A stretch of DNA of 7,523 bases from an uncultured Candidatus Udaeobacter sp. (GTDB lineage Bacteria > Verrucomicrobiota > Verrucomicrobiia > Chthoniobacterales > UBA10450). The translations under genes were made by a program, and so were the position numbers. Below are positions 1 through 6,181 of the stretch, in pieces (within the stretch, counting starts at the first letter, position 1; each line of letters starts with the position of its first letter). The stretch spans positions 1 to 7,523 of the forward strand of contig CATPAV010000175.1 in assembly GCA_955652245.1 (NCBI GenBank). Reading direction: 5' to 3'. The notes beneath the pieces are model-generated. The model searched no databases and was not told the DNA's origin. It saw only the letters and a list, made by a program, of their open reading frames with translations.

Positions 1-452
1 GACAAGTCGATCCGCCGCGTACCGCGATGTGCCGTATGATTCACAAGATCGAACGTGAGATCGCCCACTCGCAGATTGAGTACCGGCTCTTCTGAATAAC
101 GTCGCCCTAGCGCGTTTGCGCGCGCCACTAATTCCGGCATGGCAAAAGGCTTGGGCAAATAATCATCCGCGCCACGCCGCAATCCAGTTATACGATCCTT
201 GACCTCTCCACGAGCAGTGAGCACCATAACACGGCTCGGAACATGTTGTGAACGCAGATGCCGTAAGACGTCGAGTCCGTTCATCCGGGGCAAACGAATA
301 TCGAGCACGATCAAATCGAAGGACGTTTCCGTCGCTTTGCGCAAAGCCCTTTCGCCATCATGGACGATAATTGGATCATGTCCGGCCTCCGTCAGCGCTG
401 AAGCAATTTGCCGCGCTAATTTAACTTCATCTTCAACAACAAGGATGCGCAT
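1..452 (-). CDS. OmpR/PhoB-family response regulator (C-terminal part beyond window)
   Basis: This is the cytoplasmic DNA-binding partner of a two-component system. The visible 150 residues begin MRILVVEDE and hold a complete receiver domain (about 1-117). It has the acidic pocket E7/D8, phospho-acceptor D51 in LIVLDIRLPRMNG, T79 in VLTA, and K101 in the YLPKPF motif. From about residue 124 the sequence (VGDLTFDLVNHTAHRG) matches the first strands of an OmpR-type winged-helix output domain, which runs off the left edge. The ATG at 452 is chosen because the receiver begins there. An in-frame stop lies 24 bases upstream, at the same bases as the porin stop. No Shine-Dalgarno motif is visible before it. 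The gene lies 24 bases after the porin-like gene and two genes after the histidine kinase, its likely phosphodonor. I am confident of the family; the target promoters are unknown. Confidence 0.95.
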   Translation of the reverse strand, partial: MRILVVEDEVKLARQIASALTEAGHDPIIVHDGERALRKATETSFDLIVLDIRLPRMNGLDVLRHLRSQHVPSRVMVLTARGEVKDRITGLRRGADDYLPKPFAMPELVARANALGRRYSEEPVLNLRVGDLTFDLVNHTAHRGTRRIDL

Positions 453-470
453 GACTTTTAAAAAGAAGTC
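453..470. repeat. Short inverted repeat between porin and regulator genes
   Basis: The gap between the porin stop and the regulator start contains an inverted repeat with 5-base arms GACTT and AAGTC around an AT-rich 8-base centre, ending next to the regulator ATG. It could be a weak RNA hairpin affecting translation of the regulator. The stem is short and AT-rich and may be chance. It has no G+C-rich stem followed by a T tract on the transcribed strand, so it does not look like a terminator. Confidence 0.25.
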
Positions 471-476
471 AGATGC

Positions 477-1694
477 TCAAAAGCGCACGGTCAATTGTGC
501 TGCGATCAAGTGGTTATCATCGCGCGGGCCCGTGGTTTCCTGTTGAAAGCTATACTGAAGCTTCAACTGCGTATGTGACGTAAAACGGTAGCCTGCGGCC
601 ACGTCGATTCGCCCGAGGTCCTGGCCCCAGTGAAATTGACCACCTGTGCCGTCGGAAACATTGCCGAAAAGTTGCTGGTTCCAACGGAGCGCGCCGAAGA
701 GTTGCGGCGTGAATTTATATTTTGCCTCAAGATAGTAAGCGAATGTATCCGCGTCGCCTACCCGCGGCACTTCGAAACGGGCTTCGTAAAATTCCGCCCA
801 CAATTGCAAATGATGCGAGGCGAAGCTGACATCCTGCCCGAGAACAAACTCCCGGTAATCGCCAATGTCGCGTCCGGGCGGCAAGGTCTGTTCCGCTTCA
901 GGCCGAAAATATGGACCGTCGCTTGCCGATAAACCAAAGTTCCAGATCTGATTCGGCCGGAAGCCGACGCGCCCACTGAACGTCGGATGCTCGAACCCAA
1001 TCGCTGTGACGCTCCACGATTCAGGCCTCGAAGAGAGCGACGAGTTCTTCATTTCGGTCGCATAATCAAATCGGCCAAGTCGTCCCGAGAAAGAAATACC
1101 GCTTGCGTAACTCGGCCCCCAAATAACCGGATTGAATTCGTATTTTTCGTTGTCGAATCTGCCTATGAAATTCCGAGGTGAAACCGGCGCGGCTTTGTCG
1201 CTAATGGCGGTGACGTTTTCGTAAACCAGCGGCGCGTTGATGAACGGATTTTCCCACGACAAATGCCGCGGGACCCAATTACCGACAACGGTTGCAAACT
1301 TTCCCACTTGGAGATTGAAACGGCCGTCCTCCCACGGCGTAAAGCGAAGCGCATACTCGTCAAGGCGAATCTGAGCGTCGTGATCACTGGGGTCGAACCC
1401 ACGGTCCAGCCGCGACTGAGTAAAGAAATAAATCTGGAACCCGAGTTGTGCATCGAGAAACAGCGTCAGACGCGGATTGAAGAGATTGTCGATGTTGCTG
1501 TCGATGAGTCCAGGGGCTGGTTGTTGGAAATGATACGCTTCAAGGTCGATAGTGCCGCTCAATCGCGCGCGAAGATTGTCCTCGAATGCAGCGATGGTGA
1601 GCGTGTTATCGAGCCGGTCGAAAAAATCCTCGACCTCAAACGCGCGTACTGTGCAAGCGACCAGACAAAAGCTGAGCGCCCGCAGCAGCTTCAT
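477..1694 (-). CDS. Outer-membrane porin-like beta-barrel protein
   Basis: This 405-residue protein is predicted to be exported and inserted in the outer membrane. It has an N-terminal signal sequence (MKLLRALSFCLVACTVRA) with a likely signal peptidase I cut after VRA at residue 18. The body has many alternating hydrophobic/aromatic strands, for example RLTLFLDAQLGFQIYFFTQS near 75-94 and WNQQLFGN and LKLQYSFQQ near the end. It ends in LTVRF, a C-terminal phenylalanine typical of barrels recognised by the BAM machinery. The ATG at 1694 is preferred over an in-frame start at 1760, because the latter would put 22 non-signal-like residues in front and lie deep inside the kinase gene. The chosen ATG forms an ATGA overlap with the kinase stop, which suggests translational coupling. 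The substrate is unknown. LVAC at 11-14 resembles a lipobox, but the hydrophobic stretch before it is short, so lipidation is less likely. The general class is clear; the exact porin family is not. Confidence 0.8.
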   Translation of the reverse strand: MKLLRALSFCLVACTVRAFEVEDFFDRLDNTLTIAAFEDNLRARLSGTIDLEAYHFQQPAPGLIDSNIDNLFNPRLTLFLDAQLGFQIYFFTQSRLDRGFDPSDHDAQIRLDEYALRFTPWEDGRFNLQVGKFATVVGNWVPRHLSWENPFINAPLVYENVTAISDKAAPVSPRNFIGRFDNEKYEFNPVIWGPSYASGISFSGRLGRFDYATEMKNSSLSSRPESWSVTAIGFEHPTFSGRVGFRPNQIWNFGLSASDGPYFRPEAEQTLPPGRDIGDYREFVLGQDVSFASHHLQLWAEFYEARFEVPRVGDADTFAYYLEAKYKFTPQLFGALRWNQQLFGNVSDGTGGQFHWGQDLGRIDVAAGYRFTSHTQLKLQYSFQQETTGPRDDNHLIAAQLTVRF

Positions 1695-3478
1695 ATGGTT
1701 TGAGTTACGCCGTCCGGCGTTTGTGCCGCAATCGGAAAACGCGCCTCGAACTCGGTCCAATCGTCTTCTGAGCGCACCAGCCGCAAATCGCCGCCGTGCA
1801 ATCGGACGAGTTCACGCGCCAAATTCAAACCGAGCCCATGACCGGAAACATCTGAGCTAATGCCGGCACGATGGAATCGCTCGAAGATGTGTTCCTGTGT
1901 GTCGCGTGCGATCGACCGGCCGGTGTTGCCGATTGTCAGCACAACTTCGCCTCTCTCTTTGTATGCGGTGACTCGAATGAGGCCCCCCGGTTGATTGTAC
2001 TTTCGCGCATTCTCGAGAAGATTTTGCACGATGAGCGATGTATAAGGTTTTTCACCGGCGACACATAGATCGGCCGGAATTTTTTTCTCGATCTTCACAT
2101 CCGGTGAATCGGGTAGCGCGCCAAGATCATCGAGCCATTCCTCGATGAGCTGACTGAGATTCACAGGTCCGGATTCGATCTCGAGATGACCCGCGTCCAT
2201 ACGCGCTAGGAGAAGCAAATCATCGATCACGCCAGTCAATCGGTGAGTTTGGTGAAGGAGCGCGGATAGTTCCTCGTAAATTTCAGGCTTAAAATCTTCG
2301 CGGCCGAGCAATCCTTCGAGACCCGCGCGAAGAATGGTGACCGGACTTTTCAACTGATGAGAAGCATCAGCCGAATATCTCGTCGATCTTCTCAATTTCT
2401 TCCTGGTCGAGGCGAGCGCGGTTTCGGCGCGTTTTCGTTGTGCGCGATTTTTTTCTGAATCCAACGCCAGCTTTTCAACCGGTATTGCAAACCGGGCCGC
2501 GACGAACTGACTGGCCACGAACCCGCCAAGCAAAAGCAATGCGCCCGCGCTGCCAATTCGCCGGCGGAGCCGATGGAGCTGAGCCATCGAATCAGCGAGC
2601 GAGTAAACGCAAATTTCGTACGCCGGTGGGAAGAGCGAATCCGGATTGAGTCGCCTGTAAAACAAGAGCTGCGGCGCACCGTTTATGGTGACGGTAAGGT
2701 TGTTTTGCGCAGAAGCGGAATCCGTGACCGCTTTTGTTACGTCGCGACCGAGCGCAGATTGCGCAGCCTTCGAAAGCGATGGCAAATGCAATCGGCCGTT
2801 TACCCAAATGCCGCTTTCCATTTCCGCACCCGCGTGTTTTCCGGTTACCTCGAATGGTATGAATCCGACGACAAGAGCCGAGATTACATTGTCTGTCTCA
2901 GTCGAAAAAATCGGCACCGCCACGATTTCATCGACAATCTCATCCTCAGCATCAACGTTTTCCTGCGCATAACCGATTTGTTGGGTCTCGGCTAATTGCT
3001 TCAAGCCCAGCTGCGCCTCCACCTGAGGGCTTAGTTCTCCGACGTCTTTCGGGTTCGGCGGCGACAGCACCGCGCCGCCCGCATCGAGAAAGCGATAGAA
3101 TTTTGCGTGAAGCGAGGGAGCCTGCTCCTCTGGCGATGACTCTTCGCCTTCCATCAAGTCGCGCAATTCATCTTTTGCGCTCGGATACAGCAGATCGAGA
3201 GCGTTGTCTTCCAGTGCGGCGTGGATTCGCGGCCGCGACGCGAGTGCGCTGCAGCGTTCTGCGATCGCGTCGTGGCGAAATTTCTGCACTTTATCGAGCG
3301 AAGAAAGCTCGGCTTGAAAGCTTTGCTGCAAATCGCGCTTTGCCGATGCCGTGACATTGCGCTGAGCAAGATAAAAGTCGGAAGCGGTAATCGCGGAGAC
3401 AACAAGCATTATCGCGGCCATTAATTTTGTCCGGAAACTTGTCAACTTGCGTTTGTTCGGCCGGCTCGCGGAGATCAT
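1691..3478 (-). CDS. Membrane sensor histidine kinase with periplasmic sensor domain
   Basis: This 595-residue inner-membrane kinase is expected to autophosphorylate on His and pass phosphate to the regulator two genes downstream. One transmembrane helix lies at about 18-36 and a second at about 308-330. They enclose some 270 residues of periplasmic sensor. Parts of the sensor (FLDAGGAVLSP near 130-140, AVPIFS and ISALVVGFIPF near 187-209) resemble a Cache/CHASE-type fold, which is my inference. After the second helix a short charged helical linker (about 333-365) leads directly to the H-box DASHQLKSPV with H374; I see no convincing HAMP domain. The ATPase domain has N-box LLENARKYN (N490), a G1 box reading IGNTGRSI instead of the usual DxGxG, F-box IFERFHRA (531-538) and G2 box SGHGLGL (545-551). 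The NxG form of the G1 box also occurs in CusS-like kinases, so activity is still expected. The start forms an ATGA overlap with the upstream cupredoxin-like gene and has no visible Shine-Dalgarno motif. Confidence 0.95.
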   Translation of the reverse strand: MISASRPNKRKLTSFRTKLMAAIMLVVSAITASDFYLAQRNVTASAKRDLQQSFQAELSSLDKVQKFRHDAIAERCSALASRPRIHAALEDNALDLLYPSAKDELRDLMEGEESSPEEQAPSLHAKFYRFLDAGGAVLSPPNPKDVGELSPQVEAQLGLKQLAETQQIGYAQENVDAEDEIVDEIVAVPIFSTETDNVISALVVGFIPFEVTGKHAGAEMESGIWVNGRLHLPSLSKAAQSALGRDVTKAVTDSASAQNNLTVTINGAPQLLFYRRLNPDSLFPPAYEICVYSLADSMAQLHRLRRRIGSAGALLLLGGFVASQFVAARFAIPVEKLALDSEKNRAQRKRAETALASTRKKLRRSTRYSADASHQLKSPVTILRAGLEGLLGREDFKPEIYEELSALLHQTHRLTGVIDDLLLLARMDAGHLEIESGPVNLSQLIEEWLDDLGALPDSPDVKIEKKIPADLCVAGEKPYTSLIVQNLLENARKYNQPGGLIRVTAYKERGEVVLTIGNTGRSIARDTQEHIFERFHRAGISSDVSGHGLGLNLARELVRLHGGDLRLVRSEDDWTEFEARFPIAAQTPDGVTQTI

Positions 3479-4110
3479 GGGAAATCAATGTGCAGGGTTT
3501 CGCCGCTCTTCAGCTCCACCGGTCGTTCGCGCGTAGTCTTGCTGTCGATCCATGCTTTAAGCGTGTAATGACCAGCAGGAAGCCTGCTTAATCGAAATCG
3601 CCCGTCGGCACCCGTTACGACAAAATACGGCGTGTCGAGAACGAGAATGAGCCCGCGCATGTGCTCATGAATATCACAGCGAAGAGTCACCAGTCCTGGA
3701 GTATCGAAAACCTGTGACGGGATAGGTCTCTCCTCCGGGCGATAGCGGCCTAGATCGAAGCGTTTCGCTGGTGAGTACGAAAAAATGCTGTGATACGTAT
3801 CGTCGAGGTTGGGGAATTCCACTTTTGTGCCGACCTGCACTGGCAAAAGCGACGGAACGAAAGCCAGGTTTTTTTGCGCGATCTGGTTCGTCGGAGACAA
3901 CCTCACTTTCGGAAAGCCAGCAAGATAAACCACAGCCAGCGGCGGCTGCGTTGAGAGAACGCCCGCGCGCGTAACGATCTCGTAACGCTTGGCGACGACC
4001 GGCGCCGAATGCGATTTCGGCAGTCCCACGCGTCCCTCGACGGTAGCTTGCGCCAGAACTGAAATCGGAAGAAGCGCGACGACTGTGTTAAACCCTGCAA
4101 GTCTGCGCAT
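3475..4110 (-). CDS. Exported cupredoxin-like protein with carboxypeptidase-regulatory-like domain
   Basis: This is a predicted 211-residue periplasmic or surface copper-binding protein. A signal peptide (MRRLAGFNTVVALLPISVLAQA) is followed by a beta-rich N-terminal part and then a cupredoxin-like region at about 85-158. Candidate type-1 copper ligands are H107 in NLDDTYHSIF and C145, H148 and M151 in CDIHEHMRG. The C-x2-H-x2-M spacing and following residues match the amicyanin loop rather than plastocyanin (C-x2-H-x4-M). The C-terminal part (about 163-211: GADGRFRLSRLPAGHYTLKAW) resembles a carboxypeptidase regulatory-like beta-sandwich. Proteins of this kind are often labelled methylamine-utilisation or plastocyanin-like, but no methylamine genes are visible here. 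The ATG at 4110 is chosen because it starts a normal signal peptide; a GTG at 4140 would add ten residues. It is the first gene of the left operon and its stop overlaps the kinase start. Electron transfer, copper binding or ligand presentation to the kinase are all possible roles. Confidence 0.82.
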   Translation of the reverse strand: MRRLAGFNTVVALLPISVLAQATVEGRVGLPKSHSAPVVAKRYEIVTRAGVLSTQPPLAVVYLAGFPKVRLSPTNQIAQKNLAFVPSLLPVQVGTKVEFPNLDDTYHSIFSYSPAKRFDLGRYRPEERPIPSQVFDTPGLVTLRCDIHEHMRGLILVLDTPYFVVTGADGRFRLSRLPAGHYTLKAWIDSKTTRERPVELKSGETLHIDFP

Positions 4111-4181
4111 CGTGATGATGGGGATAAGATGGTAACCCACGCCGTTCAGCGATGTTGCGCGTCTTCTGCTCGAGATGCGAT

Positions 4182-4195
4182 AGTTTTGCGAAACT
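4182..4195. repeat. Inverted repeat AGTTTTGCGAAACT in the divergent promoter region
   Basis: Perfect 5-base arms, AGTTT and AAACT, flank the centre TGCG. The repeat lies 25 bases before the DUF1272 start and about 70 bases before the cupredoxin-like gene start. Its place between two divergent genes would suit an operator, possibly for the regulator encoded in the left operon or for a separate repressor. It could also form a small hairpin in the 5' leader of DUF1272. Only one copy is seen and a repeat this short can arise by chance. Confidence 0.3.
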
Positions 4196-4209
4196 CTTTG
4201 GAAATAAAC

Positions 4210-4214
4210 AGGAG
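4210..4214 (+). promoter_or_regulatory. Ribosome binding site of the DUF1272 gene
   Basis: AGGAG sits six bases before the ATG at 4221. It decides the start: an in-frame ATG at 4152 would give a 91-residue protein but has no such motif, and the family normally begins MALE. Confidence 0.8.
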
Positions 4215-4220
4215 AAAGAA

Positions 4221-4427
4221 ATGGCGCTAGAGCTGAAAAGAGTATGCGAAAAATGCGGAGTGACGCTTACACCGAGCGGACTAGCATACATTTGCAGTTA
4301 CGAATGCACATATTGCGCGAGTTGCGCCGAGCAAACGCACGCGGTCTGCCCAAATTGCGGGGGGGGACTCGTGCAACGGCCGCGTCGCGCAGACAAGTCT
4401 AGTTCGAGTGCCGCCGCTTGTGTTTGA
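4221..4427 (+). CDS. DUF1272 small zinc-ribbon-like protein
   Basis: This 68-residue cytoplasmic protein of unknown function belongs to the DUF1272 family, recognised by its start MALELKRVCEKCG, the middle ICSYECTYCASC and the end CPNCGG-LVQRPRR. It has eight regularly placed cysteines before the tail (C9, C12, C25, C29, C32, C35, C43, C46), which suggests one or two structural zinc sites. A ninth cysteine is in the tail. Length is usual for the family apart from a low-complexity tail (about 58-68, rich in Ser and Ala). The tail is encoded largely where the gene overlaps the end of the convergent RibD-like gene. An 8-G run at 4359-4366 encodes the Gly-Gly-Gly after CPNC, where many relatives have Gly-Gly-Glu. 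The frame is nevertheless open and the family pattern continues after it. This is the only plus-strand gene in the window and appears to be transcribed alone. Confidence 0.9.
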   Translation: MALELKRVCEKCGVTLTPSGLAYICSYECTYCASCAEQTHAVCPNCGGGLVQRPRRADKSSSSAAACV

Positions 4428-5133
4428 TACGATAGGTCAGGAAACACTCGTCGCCAACAACGCGGATGTCGATCAGCGAACAATGCACACTCGCGGGCAA
4501 AAATTGCTTACTGAGCCCGGTCAAAGTTGGTGCGTTGGCCCCGCCGAACATATAAGGGGCGATGGTCAGATTGAGTTGATCGACCAAGCCGCGCTCCAAC
4601 AAGGCGCGAAACAGGGTTGGTCCGCCTTCGCACGCGACCGTGCGAACTTTGTATTTGTCGCGTAATGTTCGCAACATGGCGGCAAGATCGACATGTTGCG
4701 CCCTCGTTAGGTGAAGTGTCGCCTTCTCTCGTAAGGCTTGCCGATATTTCCGCGGCATTCGTCTGGCAGAAAAAATAAGGATCGGCGAAATGTCGGACTG
4801 AAAAATGTTCAACCGATTGCCGATCTTTCCTTTGTCGGAGACGATGACGCGAATCGGCGCTGGTGTCTGTCCGCGTTTTCGTCTCGCCTTCTGTAATTCA
4901 GGAGGAATGCCCAGGCGCACGTTGTCACGCTTTAAACTCGTGTGGCCGATCAGGACGGCGTCAGCCAGCGCGCGCTGACGAAACAAATGCAGCTTGTCTT
5001 CGCGCGAGGTGAAATCAACTGGCGTGAAATTTCGCGTCGTGGTCTTTCCGTCCACCGTCATCGCGAAGGTAGCGACGACAAATGGACGAGACGGAATGCG
5101 AGACGAGCCTTTCCGTCGCAATTGTCGGGACAT
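4399..5133 (-). CDS. RibD C-terminal-domain reductase (dihydrofolate reductase-like fold)
   Basis: This predicted 244-residue cytoplasmic NAD(P)H-dependent reductase corresponds to the reductase half of RibD (PF01872), with no deaminase domain. Recognisable motifs are FAMTVDGK (23-30, the usual AMSLDGK segment), TSREDK (42-47) followed by RALADAVLIGHTSLKRD (54-70), CEGGPTLFRALL (168-179, the GGP nucleotide-binding turn) and GLVDQLNLTIAP (182-193). In riboflavin synthesis this fold reduces the ribosyl side chain of a pyrimidine intermediate. Stand-alone members often have other or unknown substrates, and no other riboflavin genes are nearby. The ATG at 5133 is chosen over one at 5175 because GGGAG lies just before it, the family homology begins soon after, and it does not overlap the preceding gene. 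It follows the flippase-like gene by 19 bases and is the last gene of the right block. Its TAG stop lies inside the convergent DUF1272 gene. Confidence 0.88.
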   Translation of the reverse strand: MSRQLRRKGSSRIPSRPFVVATFAMTVDGKTTTRNFTPVDFTSREDKLHLFRQRALADAVLIGHTSLKRDNVRLGIPPELQKARRKRGQTPAPIRVIVSDKGKIGNRLNIFQSDISPILIFSARRMPRKYRQALREKATLHLTRAQHVDLAAMLRTLRDKYKVRTVACEGGPTLFRALLERGLVDQLNLTIAPYMFGGANAPTLTGLSKQFLPASVHCSLIDIRVVGDECFLTYRIKHKRRHSN

Positions 5134-5137
5134 TGAG

Positions 5138-5143
5138 CTCCCT
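5138..5143 (-). promoter_or_regulatory. Ribosome binding site of the RibD-like gene
   Basis: On the minus strand AGGGAG lies four bases before the ATG at 5133. The spacing is slightly short, but it is the best match near either candidate start and supports 5133 over 5175. Confidence 0.6.
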
Positions 5144-5152
5144 GGCACATTT

Positions 5153-6181
5153 TTATTCCGTTTCGCTGATCCCATGTTCGAGAACGGCGATCTCTTTTTC
5201 CATCTCGCGCAATTTCACATGCGCGACTGCTCCGCTTGGTTTGTAAAAGAAGTAAACGACGGCTCCGGGCAGGCAGCAGATCAAAATGACGAGAAAACTG
5301 AGCGAGCCAACAAGAATCGCTGTGGCTTCTGGAACTCCACAAACGCCATTCAGCATGATCTGCAAAACTTTTTCGCGCCACCCGATACCGGCAAAACTGA
5401 TCGGCATCGCAGAAATGGTGCGCTCAATTGGCATCACGGCAAAGAAATCCAGGATCTTTACGTTCGCGCGCAGTGAGTAAGCAACGCTAAGGAACGTCGC
5501 AAACGTTGCGAGATGCGCGACGATCGACGATCCAAACGCGACCAGGGTCGCGCGCCAATGCCGCGCGTAAAGATGATAAGCGGCGGAGATTTCAATCAGC
5601 TTTTCACGTCCGGGAAATCTTAGCGGCAACGAATGAAATAGCTTAAATCCGGTGATAACAAACGTAGTGAGCAATCCGGCGATTGAAACGCCCAGGACCA
5701 CGAGCAATATCCAAAGCAACTGCCGCGTTTCAGTCGTTTGCGAAAGGAAATCATAGCGCAAACTGATGAGCGTACCGGTGATGGCGACCAGCGCGACCAG
5801 ACCGATGATGCGATCGAATACCACTGCCAGCAATGCGCCCGCCTTCTTATCAGGCGTTTCCTTGAGCAGGTAGTAACTCTTAATAATATCGCCACCGGTT
5901 CCACCCGGCAGAAACTGGTTGTAAAACATCCCGATCAAGAACAAGCCCGACAGGCGCCAAAAACGCAGATGAATGCCTTGGACCTTCAGCAGAACGTGCC
6001 AGCGAAACGCAGCGGCTATTTCCACGATAACGTATGCGAAGATGCCAATTACAACCCAGGAATAACGCGCGTGCCGTAGCGCCTCAGCCATCTGCGTCCG
6101 TCTGTTGGGATCATGATAAACCCAGTAGAGCAGCGCGATCGTGACGGCGAGCTGGAAAACCGTGACCAGAATTTTTTTCAT
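5153..6181 (-). CDS. Flippase-like integral membrane protein (UPF0104 / LPG-synthase TM family)
   Basis: This 342-residue inner-membrane protein belongs to the family shared by YbhN, AglD and the membrane half of lysyl-phosphatidylglycerol synthase (PF03706). Hallmarks are FYNQFLPGGTGGDIIK (86-101), matching the family NxFLPGGxGGD motif, and FAGIGWRE (263-270), matching GxGxRE. About seven to eight hydrophobic helices are visible, including 4-22, 42-58, 77-92, 117-140, 155-178, 212-236 and 286-312. A charged, possibly helical tail (about 322-336) follows. The family is associated with moving or modifying lipid-linked molecules, but the substrate here is unknown; there is no fused soluble lysyl-transferase domain. 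The ATG at 6181 forms an ATGA overlap with the stop of the isomerase-like gene; a start at 6202 would add only seven residues. No Shine-Dalgarno motif is seen, consistent with coupled translation. The short gap to RibD suggests co-transcription. Confidence 0.92.
   Translation of the reverse strand: MKKILVTVFQLAVTIALLYWVYHDPNRRTQMAEALRHARYSWVVIGIFAYVIVEIAAAFRWHVLLKVQGIHLRFWRLSGLFLIGMFYNQFLPGGTGGDIIKSYYLLKETPDKKAGALLAVVFDRIIGLVALVAITGTLISLRYDFLSQTTETRQLLWILLVVLGVSIAGLLTTFVITGFKLFHSLPLRFPGREKLIEISAAYHLYARHWRATLVAFGSSIVAHLATFATFLSVAYSLRANVKILDFFAVMPIERTISAMPISFAGIGWREKVLQIMLNGVCGVPEATAILVGSLSFLVILICCLPGAVVYFFYKPSGAVAHVKLREMEKEIAVLEHGISETE

Larger units (their letters stand above)
4111..4220. promoter_or_regulatory. 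Divergent intergenic region, probable promoters for both directions
   Basis: These 110 bases separate the start of the left minus-strand operon from the start of the plus-strand DUF1272 gene, so promoters for both should lie here. I see no strong sigma-70 boxes. A weak plus-strand candidate is TTGCGC (4155-4160) and GATAGT (4179-4184) with an 18-base spacer. No convincing minus-strand pair stands out. The region also holds the inverted repeat at 4182-4195. The call rests mainly on gene arrangement. Confidence 0.5.

Noticed and set aside
199..546. Plus-strand open frame of 115 codons at the left end
   Set aside because: It lies opposite the response regulator and the end of the porin gene, has no recognisable domain, and its Arg/Ser-rich composition is typical of an antisense shadow frame.
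1653..1664. LVAC lipobox in the porin-like signal sequence
   Set aside because: The hydrophobic core before the Cys is short, an Ala-x-Ala-like site follows at VRA, and barrel proteins are rarely lipidated.
1263..1703. Plus-strand open frame of 146 codons opposite the porin gene
   Set aside because: It has no ribosome binding site or family motif and mirrors the minus-strand porin coding sequence, which has a signal peptide and barrel features.
1695..1760. Longer start for the porin-like protein at 1760
   Set aside because: It would add 22 polar residues ahead of a clear signal peptide and overlap the kinase gene by about 70 bases.
4152..4220. Longer start for DUF1272 at 4152
   Set aside because: The 23 extra residues do not match the family start, and a good AGGAG site precedes the ATG at 4221.
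4399..5133. Riboflavin pathway assignment for the RibD-like gene
   Set aside because: There is no deaminase domain and no other riboflavin gene in the window, so only the reductase family can be stated.
4994..5476. Plus-strand open frame of 160 codons opposite the RibD-like and flippase-like genes
   Set aside because: It spans the junction of two well-supported minus-strand genes and shows no domain or start signal.
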